A stretch of 64,000 nt of DNA from Mya arenaria (taxonomy: Eukaryota; Mollusca; Bivalvia; Myida; Myidae), in the NCBI RefSeq assembly GCF_026914265.1, contig NC_069138.1:35400098-35464097 (forward strand). The letters run 5' to 3'. Below the pieces are notes generated by a model that worked only from the letters and a program-made list of their open reading frames with translations, was not told the origin of the DNA and made no database searches. A program made the position numbers and the translations under genes. Each line of letters starts with the position of its first letter. Within the stretch, counting starts at the first letter, position 1. This document shows positions 37,659 to 49,414 of the stretch, one piece after another.

Positions 37659-37824
37659 TTTTTTCAATCTTCAAATATACCAATTCTTTCAGATAACTCA
37701 CTAACTACTAGTACCTTTTCACGTATACAAACGATTCATATCAGAAACATTTCCAATTATATAGTGTTGTATTTAAGGCTATAACAACTGGATACTACAA
37801 AACATGGACACGCCGAAACATCCA

Positions 37825-37913
37825 ACGTCACATGTTCGTACTATGAACGATTTTATTGGTCGATATTATCACATTCATACATCGTTTATTTGTAGCTACT
37901 CGGCAATTTCCGG
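37825..37913 (-). promoter_or_regulatory. Conserved upstream block of gene A (candidate promoter)
   Basis: Shared with the three other copies although the surroundings differ: ACGTCACATG, then TTCGTACTATGAACGA, a variable middle, then GCTACTCGGCAATTTCCGG. On the minus strand the last word contains an ETS-like CCGGAAAT, and the first contains a CRE-like TGACGT. Promoter role is inferred from conservation and position. Confidence 0.4.
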
Positions 37914-38722
37914 TCTCTGATTCGATAAAGGGAAATATTACCTTAAGGGAGGTAATACTTTATATTGCAATGACTGTGTTAAAGTGAACATGATATCGAT
38001 AATCTCATATATGGATTGGTCTAAGCTAGTAACATTTCTATGTGATTTGTTCGAATTCATTAGAAAAACATCTTATAAATATGAAATGGATGGTGCATTT
38101 GTTGCATTTTGATTTTGAAGTCTGTAAAACTTGAATAGTTTAGTATACATGTGTTATTTTACATGGCGACAAAAAAGCACCGATTTAAAATACAATGAAT
38201 TACATGGCAAAAATGGGTTTCTTGTATAAATACATATATTATTTATTATATAAATATATATTTATTGATTTTAGATCTCTACAATGATCATTTTGGTTTA
38301 AACCGTATTTAATGTATATAAGTGCATTTGGCAAAGACATAAAGTACATACATAATAAGTACGGGTTGAGAAGGTAGCAAGAGCTAATATTGATACCTCT
38401 CTTATCTGTCATTTTATGCCGTCAGCAGTGCATGATCATTTTGTGTATCACATTACAATGTGCATATTTTTGCAATATGTTACAATGCACACATGTTTTT
38501 TTTTAGAAAATACTGCAAAATACTTGAATGCTCCGAAATGCAAGTACACAATGGTACACAATGGTAATTACTCTTACCCCTGCCATTCCCTATCTCAAGT
38601 AAATACCTAGATGAACCATCCACGAAGTGATTTTTCATTTATTGATGAGTATGAAAAACAAAATAACATCAAAATATATTTAGTACAAACTAATATCTTT
38701 TAAAACATAAGGAAGCCAGAGA
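37914..38722. repeat. Array spacer S1, left part
   Basis: Parallel to 56,260-57,166 and, more weakly, 24,770-26,050. Contains AT-rich runs with TATATTATTTATTATATAAA and the CATTCCCTATCTCAAGTAAA phrase. No coding capacity. Confidence 0.6.
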
Positions 38723-38726
38723 TTAA

Positions 38727-40998
38727 AGTGACACTCATAGTCAAAATCAATATAAACACATGTAAAACAACATATATTTTGACTGATAAACCTTTAACAT
38801 CTTACTAAGGCCACTACTTTTATATAAATTGGTTTACAAAACCGGCGGGTCTAATTTTCCGAAAAGTACAAAAAAAATAAAAAATGAATTTCACTTTTTT
38901 TTTCCAAATTATTTTCCCGACCGTATTGATTTTGGTGCGAAACGAAAGAAAAACGAACGGTAAGAGTACGAATGCAGTCGATTTTGACTGGTTTGTTGTT
39001 CCGTAGCCGTATTCGCCAATTTATAGTGATATTATGTGAGCCAGTCAACTGTTATGGCAGCGCCGTTGGCAATGGCGGAATTGACGATAGCAGTCATTCT
39101 TTGTATGAAATAATTAATTAAAATATGCAGGAGCTGTTAAAATAACAATAGCAATAAACATTGGCAAATTTAACAGCCGACACAAACAATAGCTGTCACG
39201 TGATTGTTGTTTTTCCCCGCAAATTTAGGTCATGAAAATATTTTTGTTTATAGATAAAAAATAAAAGTGTCAGCGGCTGCCATCGAATTAGTAGACACAA
39301 ATATCTGTAAATTATGTGTGAGAAAAACACTTTATAACATTTTATGGTTAAATATCAAATAACAGTGCACTAAGTGGGAATGGTGAAATCGAAAGTTAAT
39401 TTTCTAAGTTGACACCGGTGACCTAGATTCACAAGTTCGGTCGGTGGTGTTTATGGATTTTAAATCACAAAATGGTTTGGAAATACTTGTCATTGAGTCA
39501 ATGTAAAGCTTGTGTTTATTTTAGATTACATGTTTATTCATGTTTGGATAGTAGACAATGAAAGAGTTGAACACATGTGTCAATGCCAGGAGTTTTGTGC
39601 AAAACATTTAGATAAAACAACACGGAGAACTATTTTGAATAAGTCCATTTCAATTTGTAATGAACTTGATATTTCACTATAAATGAGATTTGTTGTTGTA
39701 ACCAAGGAATACTCTTTAAAATGAAAAATAAAAAAGCATGAAGTATAGATAGATGCACTGTGAACGCATGTTTACACAAAATGGCGGAGTTGGGAGAAGA
39801 TGAAAATGTCCTATACATAATTATGGATTTCTCTGTTACTATCATTGGTACATAAAGTTAAGTCACATGCAAGATTTAATATTTTGCTATGTGTTTTTTA
39901 TGTACTGATGTGGTAATTTGCTGCAAGATTTGAATTTGAAATGGATTTGGTGAACATCCCATGGTAAATATCCCGGTCCGAAAATATCCGGACTTAGCAT
40001 GGATCGGGTTACACACAACTAGGACCCCTCATGGTATAGGTTATATATACTCAAATCTAGGTCTAGTTTGGTTTTTAGTTTTTCAGGAATTGTTTTCGCA
40101 ATATTAAAGCTCAAATGTCTTTATAAAATGCTACCTCCTTATTTACAAAATTGGTAATTATTTCACTTTATTGACAAAATCAAATATTAAAATAACTTAA
40201 ACAATGTTTAGAAAATGTTATATATTGTTTTAATACAGCGCAATTTTTGTGTATTTTAATGCGTAAAATTCGCCTCCTCTTTTTTCAATTTAATATTGGT
40301 AAGTTTTTAAGTGTTCTGCATTCACTTTTGCTTTAGCATACTCTTAAAGCTAAACAAATGTCTTGCTGAGTGATATTCAATGTATCTTTGATTAAAAGTG
40401 TAGTTTATACATGTAAACATGTTTTATAGTCAATATCATTGATGTTTTATATGCACAGTATGTAAGATTTAAAATGTGTGTTTAATAATAACTTTGAAAC
40501 TTTGAGTGTATTAAAACATACATTAATAGCAGTTTAAGGATTTAAAATGACAAGTAAATGATATAAATTTTGACTGTGTTTATGTTGTTTTCTGATTTTC
40601 ACCCTTTAAGAGTATGTTTTGTGACTTTTTTTTTTTTTTTTTTTTTCGACCACCCAGTGGACATTTTTCCCAAAAATTCTTGTAAACCAAAAAATAAAAA
40701 AGGAGTGGCCTAAATAACACATAAAATTTATGGAAAATAACTGATAACACAATTGTAGCCGTCTATTTAATAGCAGAAAGCGCAAAATATTAAATGATTG
40801 GTGAGTGCTAAAAGATTTACTGTAGTAAACTATAGTCACATAAGGTAAGAATGCCGTGTTTTATGCTCATGCATTTGTTCAATTTAACTCGGTATCCTTC
40901 ATAAGAACCATCGTTTTCTACAAGTATTCATCCTTTTTGGAATATTAAAACAATATTATTAATTGTGGAAAATCTTATTTTGGAATAGTTATAGATCT
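38727..40998. mobile_element. MITE family 3 split by a 1.9-kb insertion
   Basis: TTAA at 38,723-38,726 precedes AGTGACACTC, and AGATCT precedes TTAA at 40,999-41,002. The uninterrupted equivalent is 57,171-57,535. The split is caused by the element at 38,809-40,710. Confidence 0.75.
38809..40710. mobile_element. Non-autonomous PIF/Harbinger-like element, TAA target duplication
   Basis: 1,902 bp. The left end is GGCCACTACTTTTATATAAA then TTGGTTTAC; the right end reversed is GGCCACTCCTTTTTTATTTT then TTGGTTTAC. TAA flanks both sides (38,806-38,808 and 40,711-40,713). The paralogous site at about 57,245-57,255 reads CTTACTAAATAA with a single TAA and no element. A 3-bp TWA duplication is typical of PIF/Harbinger elements. 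No transposase or other domain is encoded; the frames inside are short. Confidence 0.85.
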
Positions 40999-41002
40999 TT
41001 AA

Positions 41003-41250
41003 AGGGACTCGCTTATGTTGTTGTTTTCTGTAAAATGCACGTTTTGTATGACGAAATAAAGTGTAGCAAATCATTATGAGTTTTAGTGTTAAAACTAAGC
41101 TCGAACCTTTCAATAAATGTTGATATTTGCTCATTTATCATCTTTGGAGATCACTATTTTTATTAGCAAACAGCTTTGAGCGATTCGTTGTTGCGTGTTT
41201 CGTGTTTTACGTGATAATATCAATGTATTGACGTACATGTTTTTGTATAA
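41003..41250. repeat. Array spacer S1, right part
   Basis: AAAGGGACTCGCT, ACGTTTTGTATGACGA and AAAGTGTAGCAAATCATTA are shared with 57,540-57,775 and with 26,063-26,225. Similarity to 57.5 kb is moderate here, then becomes almost perfect from about 41,165. Confidence 0.6.
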
Positions 41251-41340
41251 GTCATAGTGGCCCAGTGAGTAAAAACGTCGTTTTCTTTTTCTCTTGAGTT
41301 TACCGGAGTTGGTTTGCATCCCACTAAAACCAAAATACTT
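41251..41340 (+). mobile_element. tRNA-derived SINE head
   Basis: A-box-like AGTGGCCCAGTGAGTAAAAA and B-box-like GGTTTGCATCCC lie about 50 bases apart, ending in ACTAAAACC. The near-identical partner is at 57,783-57,872. The body beyond is not defined. Confidence 0.55.
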
Positions 41341-41776
41341 TTTATACTACAATTGTACTTTTTTCTACAGGTTCGATATCATAAAGTAATGATCAAATAA
41401 GTTGTGTTTTCAAATACATTACCAGGTATACTTTTTTGGTCCCAAACAGCCCCTTTCTGGAGTTATTTTCTCAAATCAATTTTAGGCATGTTCTGCATGG
41501 GCGCTCAAAAGCTTGTAATGATTAAGTAATACAAAGATAATACATATAGAAGATATTCGTTGATTTCAGTGTAAGATCGTCATTTATTTCATGAGTCTCA
41601 TAAAAAAACACTTTTTCACGATTAGTGAATCCACGATTAATCACGAGTCAAAATATTATACGATGTACACTGAAAAAAAAACAAATTTCTAGTTCCGTTC
41701 ATGCTTATCAAGTTATGAGATAATATATTAGTTGCTAAATTTATTTTTCAAAACGTCCCATTATGGCATACCTCTT

Positions 41777-41866
41777 TGCTACTCGTGGGACGCACCTCAC
41801 GCGTAGTGCTACTTGTTGGACGCCCCTCACGCATAATGCTACTCATGGGACGCCCCTCACGCTTCA
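41777..41866. repeat. Three 30-bp tandem units
   Basis: Units begin TGCTACTCGTGGGACGC, TGCTACTTGTTGGACGC and TGCTACTCATGGGACGC, each followed by (A/C)CCTCACGC. GC-rich against its surroundings. An identical array is at 58,307-58,396. Confidence 0.9.
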
Positions 41867-42935
41867 GATGAGATACTTTATTAACATTTTAATTTACCGA
41901 TAAATTTTGGTTAACGCATTTATTTCTATAATATTGAAGTTATAACTGAAAATGTCGGCTAGCCCTAAATCTTTAAATGGACACCGACGCTGACGCTGAC
42001 ACCAGGTCGAGTAGTATAACCCCCATTATTCAGGCTTCGAATAGTCGAGGTACAAAATTATGTTTAAGCACTTGTTTATGTTTGTTATGATTGTGTTCGA
42101 AAGCAGACGTTCCGGACCATTCAGCTTCAAGAAAACGTTGGAAAAGGGATAGCCAAAACGTAACAAATGGTAAGTAATGTTCATTTTATTATGTAGTTAT
42201 AATTTTGTACAAATGTTCCGTGTTAAAAGTGAGATACTCAGTTGATCAAAGGGAAGTAAAAGCAATTGTTTTAAAAAGTAGTAAATGAAGTTGTTATTTT
42301 CGCTTCTAAGCTTGCAGTGAAACTTCCACTGTTTATTTTAACTGATAAGACACCTTATTTCACAGAAAAACATGAACGAAATAATAATCTACTTAGAGTC
42401 TAGATAGTATACAGTGCGCTAAATTATATAGTTTCCTTTAGTACATATGACCACACATATAAGACGTTTCTTTTCATCTTATTACAGATTTTATGATAAT
42501 GCGTAAGATGTCCTTTTCCCGCATGATCGGTGTTCTGGTATTTAATGTATAGAGTAAGTAATATGATACTCTCGCCTCTAGAGTTTCATTACACTGTTAT
42601 ACTGCTAGGCATATACAGTTGTCTTGCTGCGTTCTTGGTGTACATAATTATGTAGATGAATCAATGGAATAAAAAAATTAGTTCGTGAAACGCCAAATAT
42701 TAAAACACTCGGTAACGTACCAACCAGCCTACAGTGATACGGAACCAATTATTAGTTCACGTTCCTTTCCATCTTAACGTAGGTTTAACGATGATGCGTT
42801 ATTATGTAGAGGAATAAATGGAATACAAAATTTCGTTGTACTGTATCTTCCGTTAACACCAAACATTAAAACAATCGGTAACGTACAAACCGTCCTACAG
42901 TCATACGGAACCAATCAAAGTAGTTTTAATCAACG

Positions 42936-45390
42936 TTAAATAACAGCACTGAAGACATCCAATCCAACCAGAAGTTTTTTGCTCACTGGACAGAATGATA
43001 AATTGTACCCGTCATTCTGGAACCCAAGGTCTTTTAAAGATAAGATAACTTTCAGGTCCCTCTCCTTTCCGTTTATCAAAACTACATGACAATGACTGCG
43101 AGCAAACACTAGTATTCGTTCCTTTCCGATGTTGATGGACTCATATGGCCAGTATAGTATCGGAGCGTCATATGTGTTCAGCAAACTTCCGTTGAAATCA
43201 AGTTGAATGATTCGTTTAACAGCAGAATCATCAGACAAGTAAATTGAAGAAGAGCTAATGGTTAGATAACGTGGAGATGAAGCATTTGTTGTCATCGATT
43301 GCAACACTTCTCCAGTCATCGATAGTCTTTCTACATACGAACATGCTGGTGCATTTTTCTTATGTCTGTAGGATACAAAAAGGCTTTTATCAGTGTATGC
43401 TAGTCCATAGCATGAACCGGAAACGTCGAAATTTGTCCCAGCAATTACTGAATCGTTCTTAACGCTCACAAATTGTACTTTGCATGCACTTGGAAGAGCA
43501 ACAGCTGCGTGACCGCCAGGGAGGGCACACACCTGCCAAGGGTCTCCAATCAATTCACTACGTGACAAGACCTTGTTGACGTTGATATCTACAAGCTTAA
43601 CACATTCATTCTCAATGTCGGCCAAAATACATTTTCCTGGTTCCACGAGAGCGGAACTTGTTATCAAGAATCGGTTTGTGTCTTCTGTGCAGGAAATGTC
43701 CAGCTCGGCATCTTTTGTCCATTCCACAGTAGATAGATCGATGTCTGTCTCTGATGTTATTCCTGTAATAAAAGAAGCGTAGACAATTTAAGTAAAAGTA
43801 AGAACAAATACACGAGTAAATAAAATTGAAAGGTCGTTATAAAGTTATATGCTTTGATACAGAAATTTAATCAGCATTCGCCGAACACCCCATTTGACAG
43901 AGATCGACTAATGCGTATTGAAACACTATTACATATAATTGCCCTATGGCTTGCGTTTTATAAGAATTGTTTCGTATTAGACATGTTTAAAATGCAGATG
44001 TCTAATGATACTTTTAAGATACGTGACGTCGACCGCGAGAATGAGTCCTGCAGCGGTAGAAAGTTCATTTGTGCAAACTTACTGTGTCTCATAAGCAGAC
44101 AATAAGTACAGTCAAACCCCGTTTGTTCGAACTCCCAGGGACCGGCGAAAATACCTCGAGCGTCGTAAATTTTGAGCAAAGCTGGAATGCTTACATTCAG
44201 TAAAAAGAAATCGCTCCTTTACATCCAGTTCGAGCCAACGAGGAATTCGAGCCAAGTGAGTTCGAGCCAACCGGGGTTCGAGCCAACGGGGTTCGACTGT
44301 ACTATTTGGATTACTTGTATTTAAAAGTTATCTCCTATTCGAATTGTATACATTTTTTTATATTATAATCCAATCGCTTGTTTAAATTCAGTTTTTGATA
44401 ATTATGTGAATGCCAACTCGTGACTCATTTTCGCAGACGACGTCACAATTATTAATTAAATGCAGATTTGATACTTCTAAGATCTAAACCTTCATTGGAG
44501 AAATCGACCCGTCCGAAAAAGTCTGAAGAGTTGATCAGAGCTTCCGTTTGTATGTCTTTTAGGAATGTGCAACGAACAGACGTGTCCAAAATTATCTCTG
44601 CGTTGATCATATTGATTTCTCCTTGCAGCTTCACAAGTTGCTTCTTGGCCATTTTCGCACAAATAAAATGCTGGTGTAACTGTTTTTCTGCCGTATGCAT
44701 GCCTGTTGTCGTTTCTGATAGAGTCTGTTTTAAGCCTTTTATTCCATCTCTCAATTTTGAAAGTATCTCTTTTTGTTTGATCTCGTTTTCTTTCATACTT
44801 TTCAGCAACATATTTTCTCGTGTATCCAGAACAAGATTGATGCGTGCCCTAAATGTCCTCAGTTTCTGTATTTCTTCTTTTGTGTTTTCTGATACGAACG
44901 CTTCGGAATCGTTTACTTCGTTGTTTAAAGCGGAAATCACAGTTTCCATGTGTACAATGTTTTCGTTTAGTGTTTCATACTCCTCAGACTCTTTGTATTG
45001 TTTTGCTGTCTCTGACAAATACTCAACCTTACAATTTCGGTGATGTAACACAACGCAGTCTGAGCATCCAAGGTCATCATGGGTTGGACAATAAAACTTT
45101 ATCATTTCACTAGTGTGTTCATGACAAGGTTCGGTAGGCAGAAAATCAGCCTTGTCTTTGTTCGTATAAAAAGAAGGCATTTTATCTTTTGTAAGGAATA
45201 CATGATTTCTTGACATGGCGAACCTCTTGTGGGCAGATATACAAGGATCACACATAAACTCCTTGCAAATTTTGCAGAAACCATTGGCGCTGATCTCCCT
45301 CTTGTCTTTCAGGCACGGCTGACAATGTAAAACGAACTCTGTTGAGGCATTCCCATTGTCATTGTCTGACTTTCGTCCACCATCTTCCAT
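42936..45390 (-). CDS. TRIM-like gene B: two B-boxes, coiled coil, NHL-like propeller
   Basis: Coding exons 45,390-44,475 and 43,762-42,936 join in phase 1 (donor AGAA|GTATCA; acceptor CTTCTTTTATTACAG) to give 580 aa. B-box 1 spans about 23-63 (Cys23, 26, 39, 42, 47, 50, His54, His63). B-box 2 spans about 89-120 (Cys89, His92, Cys101, His104, Cys109, Cys112). A coiled coil covers about 130-260, and the NHL/beta-propeller-like domain about 307-580. There is no RING, so E3 ligase activity is not supported; such proteins can still bind partners or RNA. RING-less B-box/propeller genes are expanded in bivalves and often linked to immunity, but this copy's role is unknown. ATG lies seven bases after a candidate 5'UTR acceptor. 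The intron holds a pogo-like MITE. It differs from D at about six residues. Confidence 0.88.
44109..44299. mobile_element. pogo/Tigger-like MITE in the intron of gene B
   Basis: 191 bp with TA on both sides (44,107-44,108 and 44,300-44,301). The left end is CAGTCAAACCCCGTTTG and the right end reversed is CAGTCGAACCCCGTTGGCTC. CAGT...GAACCC ends with a TA duplication are typical of pogo/Tigger elements. Found at the same place in A, C and D. Confidence 0.85.
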
Positions 45391-45397
45391 GATTTAC

Positions 45398-46107
45398 CTG
45401 TAAAAATCGTTTCCGTTGATTACACACAGGTGACTGTAGGAACAGGCCAAAAAGGCATACATTTTACAATGAGGATAGGGATCAAAGTCATTCAAAGTAT
45501 TCTGAACGATAAATATCAGTGCCACAATGAAGATTCACACATATTTTATGTATACATATATCGTCATAAGTAATTGTTTAAGTTACAGTTCATTATATTA
45601 TCTCTAAAGGACAGACGGAACAATAATAATATCATATTACACCATAGGGTTCATTTCAATCACGCACACAAAACGCGCCAGGGGAAGTAAGCAAATTGAA
45701 TGATCCTACTTCAAAAAGAGAATCAATACCAGTGTTCATGCATGAGGTATTGCAAAAAAGATATTTAGTTTAATGGTACAATCAAATCAAGTTGTCTTTA
45801 ATGATTTATTGTGTTTACATCAACTAGAACACCATGAATCGGATTCATTGCTTATTGAGAGCGCCGTTCTGCTGAAGGTCACCATGACATCAACAACAAC
45901 TGCTCCATTCGCACCACCTTTTTTCTGGGTGCGGAACATGTCTGTACGGTAGCGTTGTATGTGTCGTTCCTTAGCAGTTTCGAGCACTCAATACGCTCTA
46001 GGTGCGTGATATTGAAATGGATTCCCATTTTAATGATGAGCCTTGAAGTGTATAATAAACTGAAACTTAGACTTCAGCAATATCAAGCAGGAAGTAAATT
46101 TGTTTAC
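45398..46107 (-). other. Candidate 5'UTR intron of gene B
   Basis: Donor AAAAAAG|GTAAAC at 46,107, acceptor TTTTTACAG at 45,398; 710 bp, the same length as in D. Contains no recognised element. Sites conserved in all four copies. Confidence 0.5.
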
Positions 46108-46281
46108 CTTTTTTCAATCTGCAAATATATCACTTATATCAGATAGCTCACTAGTACACTTCCACTCAGTTTACAAATGTATACACATTTTTCATGTAAT
46201 AAACATTATTATGTATTATTTTAAGTTGTAATTTTGGTTTAAACAAATGGAAACTACGCACATAGACACGACAAAACAAAC

Positions 46282-46364
46282 AGACGTCACGTGTTCGTAC
46301 TATGAACGATTTCATAGGGCGATATAAACATCATTGCTATCGGAGCTACTCGGTAATTTCCGGG
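46282..46364 (-). promoter_or_regulatory. Conserved upstream block of gene B (candidate promoter)
   Basis: ACGTCACGTG, TTCGTACTATGAACGA and GCTACTCGGTAATTTCCGG, in the same order as in A, C and D. The first word is both CRE-like (TGACGT on the minus strand) and E-box-like (CACGTG). Role inferred from position and conservation only. Confidence 0.45.
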
Positions 46365-47035
46365 GTTGGCAACTCCGACTCTACATTCGGAGCATCTCGG
46401 CCTTTTTTACGAAAACAACCTCAGATGTATGCCGGTACATCAGTAGAAGTAGTTCGTAAAATTTTGAATTATATTATTAATAAATTGTAGTGTTTTAGGT
46501 TGTTTTTGTAGATCTAAGTTTAAATTGATTGCCAGTGAAGTGTATTATTGCAAACAAAATTAAGATTCACAAGAGTTGAGTCATTAAGTTTAACTGCTAG
46601 ATTGAAATGACTTAGCGATCTAGCGATGCCCCCCCCCCCCACCGGAAATAAGGAAAAAACATTCCAAGTTTACTTTGGAGTCAAAGTCAATATCGGAGAA
46701 AATAGTAATAAAATACGCGCTAATTTCACCATTATGGATAAAAAAGGTTTAAATTGTCTGGGGTGAGTACCTCCAAGTCACCCTACAAACGTTCAAAACT
46801 ATTTCAATTTAGGTTGAGGGAGAGGCGAATGTCCAAAGGTGTGCCCGTAAATATAGCCCCCTCTTATGTCAATTCCTGGACCCGCTCCAGACAATGACCG
46901 TTTTTATTTCTATTAAAAAACCCTTTTTATTCAAGTAATAATAATGTCAAGTGCAACGGCTTACTCTGACATTCAGGCTATTACTTCATAAAGTCATAAA
47001 TATTTTTCATTGGGACTATATTGTCCAACTGTTAA
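46365..47035. other. DNA upstream of gene B, no gene
   Basis: AT-rich with a C-run at about 46,629-46,640. Duplicated almost perfectly at 62,886-63,555. Nothing coding recognised. Confidence 0.5.
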
Positions 47036-47039
47036 TTAA

Positions 47040-47522
47040 AGGGACTGTGTCACAGATTGGCACCAGTTTTTTTCTGTAACGAATCTCAGGACAATTATCT
47101 AATAGAATGTGTTACGCTTTGTTATCATAATTGTAAAAAAGTACCAAAATGTAAAACAAAAAATGGTGTCGGAGACCGGGTTCGAACCCGCGTCGCCAAA
47201 ATTTTAGTTTAGCTTCTTACTCACTGCGCTACATAGGCTTATTCTAATCAGGTGACATAATTAAGCTAATAAACCTACCTCGGTAATATCACGTGATAAC
47301 ACCGACTAGCCAATCACGCATAAGGAATGAATTCTACCAGGTAGACATACTCAATGGAAATTTAATGGAAAAATACGAAATAACTGCTAAACTTATATAA
47401 ATTGTAAACTATGTGGTACTTAGTTAGTAAGTTTCAATACATTGTTCACGATGCCAAGTTTATGTCAGTTTTCGACAATTTTCTCTGTTATCCCGCTTTT
47501 TATCATACGTGAGACAGCCCCT
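47040..47522. mobile_element. TTAA-flanked MITE carrying a tRNA-like segment
   Basis: TTAA at 47,036-47,039 precedes AGGGACTGTGTCAC. The right end GTGAGACAGCCCCT precedes TTAA at 47,523-47,526. The ends resemble the family-2 MITEs. A tRNA-like sequence lies inside, about 125 bases from the left end. The second copy starts at 63,560. Confidence 0.75.
47165..47238 (-). pseudogene. tRNA-like sequence (degenerate, SINE-type)
   Basis: Minus strand has A-box TAGCGCAGTGAGTAAG and a perfect T-arm GCGGGTTCGAACCCGG. An anticodon stem CTAAA/TTTGG encloses a 7-base loop CTAAAAT. The acceptor stem does not pair (GCCTATG against the 3' end), so it is not a working tRNA gene; internal RNA polymerase III boxes may still be active. 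Confidence 0.65.
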
Positions 47523-47599
47523 TTAATACTTAAACGAAAATTAATAATCACCAAATGAATCAAGTTTGATTGTTGTTTTATTGGATAGGTAAATGTAAT

Positions 47600-47950
47600 A
47601 ACCAAAAAATAAATCAGCTCAGCTGTTGTTGATTTTCTAAAGTCTGAAGATGGTGTTAGTACACAAATATACAGTTTTGAGACAAAGCACTTTCACCGTG
47701 GCTACGCAGGAACCAGGTCTGTGATATAATACAATGTAACTTTATACAACCTAATGTGTGCATACGCTGGTGGTGTTCGTGATCCTCCGCTGCTAAATCA
47801 AGGTTTTTTAAACTGTTGTACGGATTTTGGACGAGGCACTTCATCGAGGCTACGAAATTGTAGTACAATATACAAGCAGCTACATCAATGTACCAAGTTT
47901 ATAGAACGTCTATACTGTCTGATACATTCAATTTTCAATATACCCATTAT
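47600..47950. repeat. Interspersed repeat, also at 55,660-55,960
   Basis: Shares GAAGATGGTG / AAAGATGGTG, TTTTGAGACA / GTTTGAGACA, CCAGGTCTGTGATATAAT / CCGGGTCTGTGATCTAAT, ATACG(C/A)TGGTG and TGTAGTACAATAT with 55.7-55.9 kb. Diverged; class unknown. Confidence 0.55.
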
Positions 47951-47960
47951 GTTATAGTGA

Positions 47961-48056
47961 GATGACGTGAAGTATATTAAAGAGTGATTAAGAATGGGCG
48001 AACTGAGCGTAGCGTACGAGCCCTTCTTAATCGTTAAGATTATACTTCAGGTCATA
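47961..48056. repeat. Long hairpin, about 45-bp arms
   Basis: ATGACGTGAAGTATA... and GATTAAGAATGGGC on the left pair with GCCCTTCTTAATC and ...TATACTTCAGGTCAT on the right around GAGCGTAGCGTACGAG. Imperfect but extensive. Confidence 0.8.
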
Positions 48057-48594
48057 TAACTGACTAAGAATACAACCTCGTTGGCTGATACATTGTCAAC
48101 GCAAAATCTCACACAGGAAAGGTGTATCGGATGAATGGCAGAAGGCGGACCTTTAAAAACCCGGGAAAGTTGAAAATCTTAATGATTTAGTCTAGTTCTT
48201 AACGATTGCTTATCTGCAATTTCATTGGCTGACAATGTTGGCTGTATTCTAAATTCAGGTATAACTTCTGTATTTTCAAATTCGATTTTCTCGATTATTG
48301 TTCAAGAAAAATAGTTTTAATTTAACACACTATTGTTTGGCAACATTGGCTAAACAAAAACTATAAACTCACTCAACTGTGGCGATCGGGTCAGTTTTAC
48401 GCGTGGTGCAGGAAAGATCTCCAAATTTTGCACGAGGAAAAGTAGGTGAGCAAACATATCGAATTTTGTTCTCATTTAAGTTTTCTATCGTAAAAATATA
48501 GAATCATTTATGTGTTCGAATAAATAATCAAGAGCGAGAAAAGTATGGTGGTGATTTGGTGATGGTGAGGACCGGAATGTCATTACACCTAGCC
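48057..48594. other. Single-copy DNA, nothing recognised
   Basis: No gene, RNA or ordered repeat can be supported. Confidence 0.4.
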
Positions 48595-48850
48595 CCACTT
48601 GTTCAAGAGAACTTTAACGCCGCTAGATATCAACATGATATTTTGGTACCAGTTGTTTTTTCGCACCTACGAGGCAGTGGATGTGGCATGGTAATGCTGC
48701 ACGAGGGCACCGGTCCAAACAACGCGTGCGACACAGGCGTTACTAGAGCAGTAGATCGTCCGGCGGCAGCCTTTCCCTTCCAAGCCGCCAAATCTCAACG
48801 TTATTGAGCATGTGTGAGACGAGCCAGACAGACGACTAAGGAGGCGACCC
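48595..48850 (+). pseudogene. Tc1-like transposase fragment, decayed
   Basis: One frame gives FNAARYQHDILVPVV followed by a long loop. After a frame change near 48,785 the DNA reads PPNLNVIEHV, a TGA in place of the expected Trp codon, then DRRLRRRP. This order (ARY..ILVP, then LN.IEH..DE) is the C-terminal half of Tc1/mariner DDE transposases. The QDNA-like catalytic word is unrecognisable, so both a frameshift and a stop separate it from function. No terminal repeats were found around it. Confidence 0.75.
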
Positions 48851-49410
48851 GAATCCTCTCTGTTTTTTGCTCATCGGTGAAATGCACCGTCTGTTTGACG
48901 ACGCCGTTATCAGACGTTTACATGACGTAAACATATTGTCATTTTTGCAAACTAATTTAGATTTATTTTTTGAACATGCAGTGTATCAGTTTTGGATTCA
49001 CTATAGCACATGTAGCAGTAATGATTACCTTACATGTTTTAAAACATACACTTAGATTGGTTATTTCATATCAAGTTTATTGCCAGAAAACGTAACATAT
49101 GACATGTGGTCGGCGGGTTGGAGTGGTCACGTGGACAGGCTGAACCAGACGGTGATGAACTCGGCCTCCGATATCTTATGGTCCACTGTGGGTAAACATG
49201 GCACATGGATTATACAATATGTGCACATTTGGCACCGGCTTTGTCAGAGTCTAGGATCACAGTGTTTTCGATAATAACACCATTTGGGGCCTGAGTTGTT
49301 ATAAGGTCAATTGTGAACGACAGCTATACTTGTACTTGGTGTCACCTTCCATTCACGGTTTGATGCATAGAAGCCAGAACTGGTAACATTTTTTTCAGAA
49401 GTAAAGATAC
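48851..49410. other. DNA next to the Tc1 fragment, nothing recognised
   Basis: Some of this may belong to the same dead Tc1-like element, but I find no further motif or inverted ends. Confidence 0.35.
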
Positions 49411-49414
49411 ATTT

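Noticed and set aside
44468..45043. 191-codon plus-strand frame opposite gene B (and its duplicate opposite D)
   Set aside because: It is the antisense shadow of the B-box/coiled-coil exon; its conservation follows from the real gene.
47165..47238. Functional tRNA gene
   Set aside because: The acceptor stem does not pair, the anticodon loop differs between the two copies, and it lies inside a mobile element.
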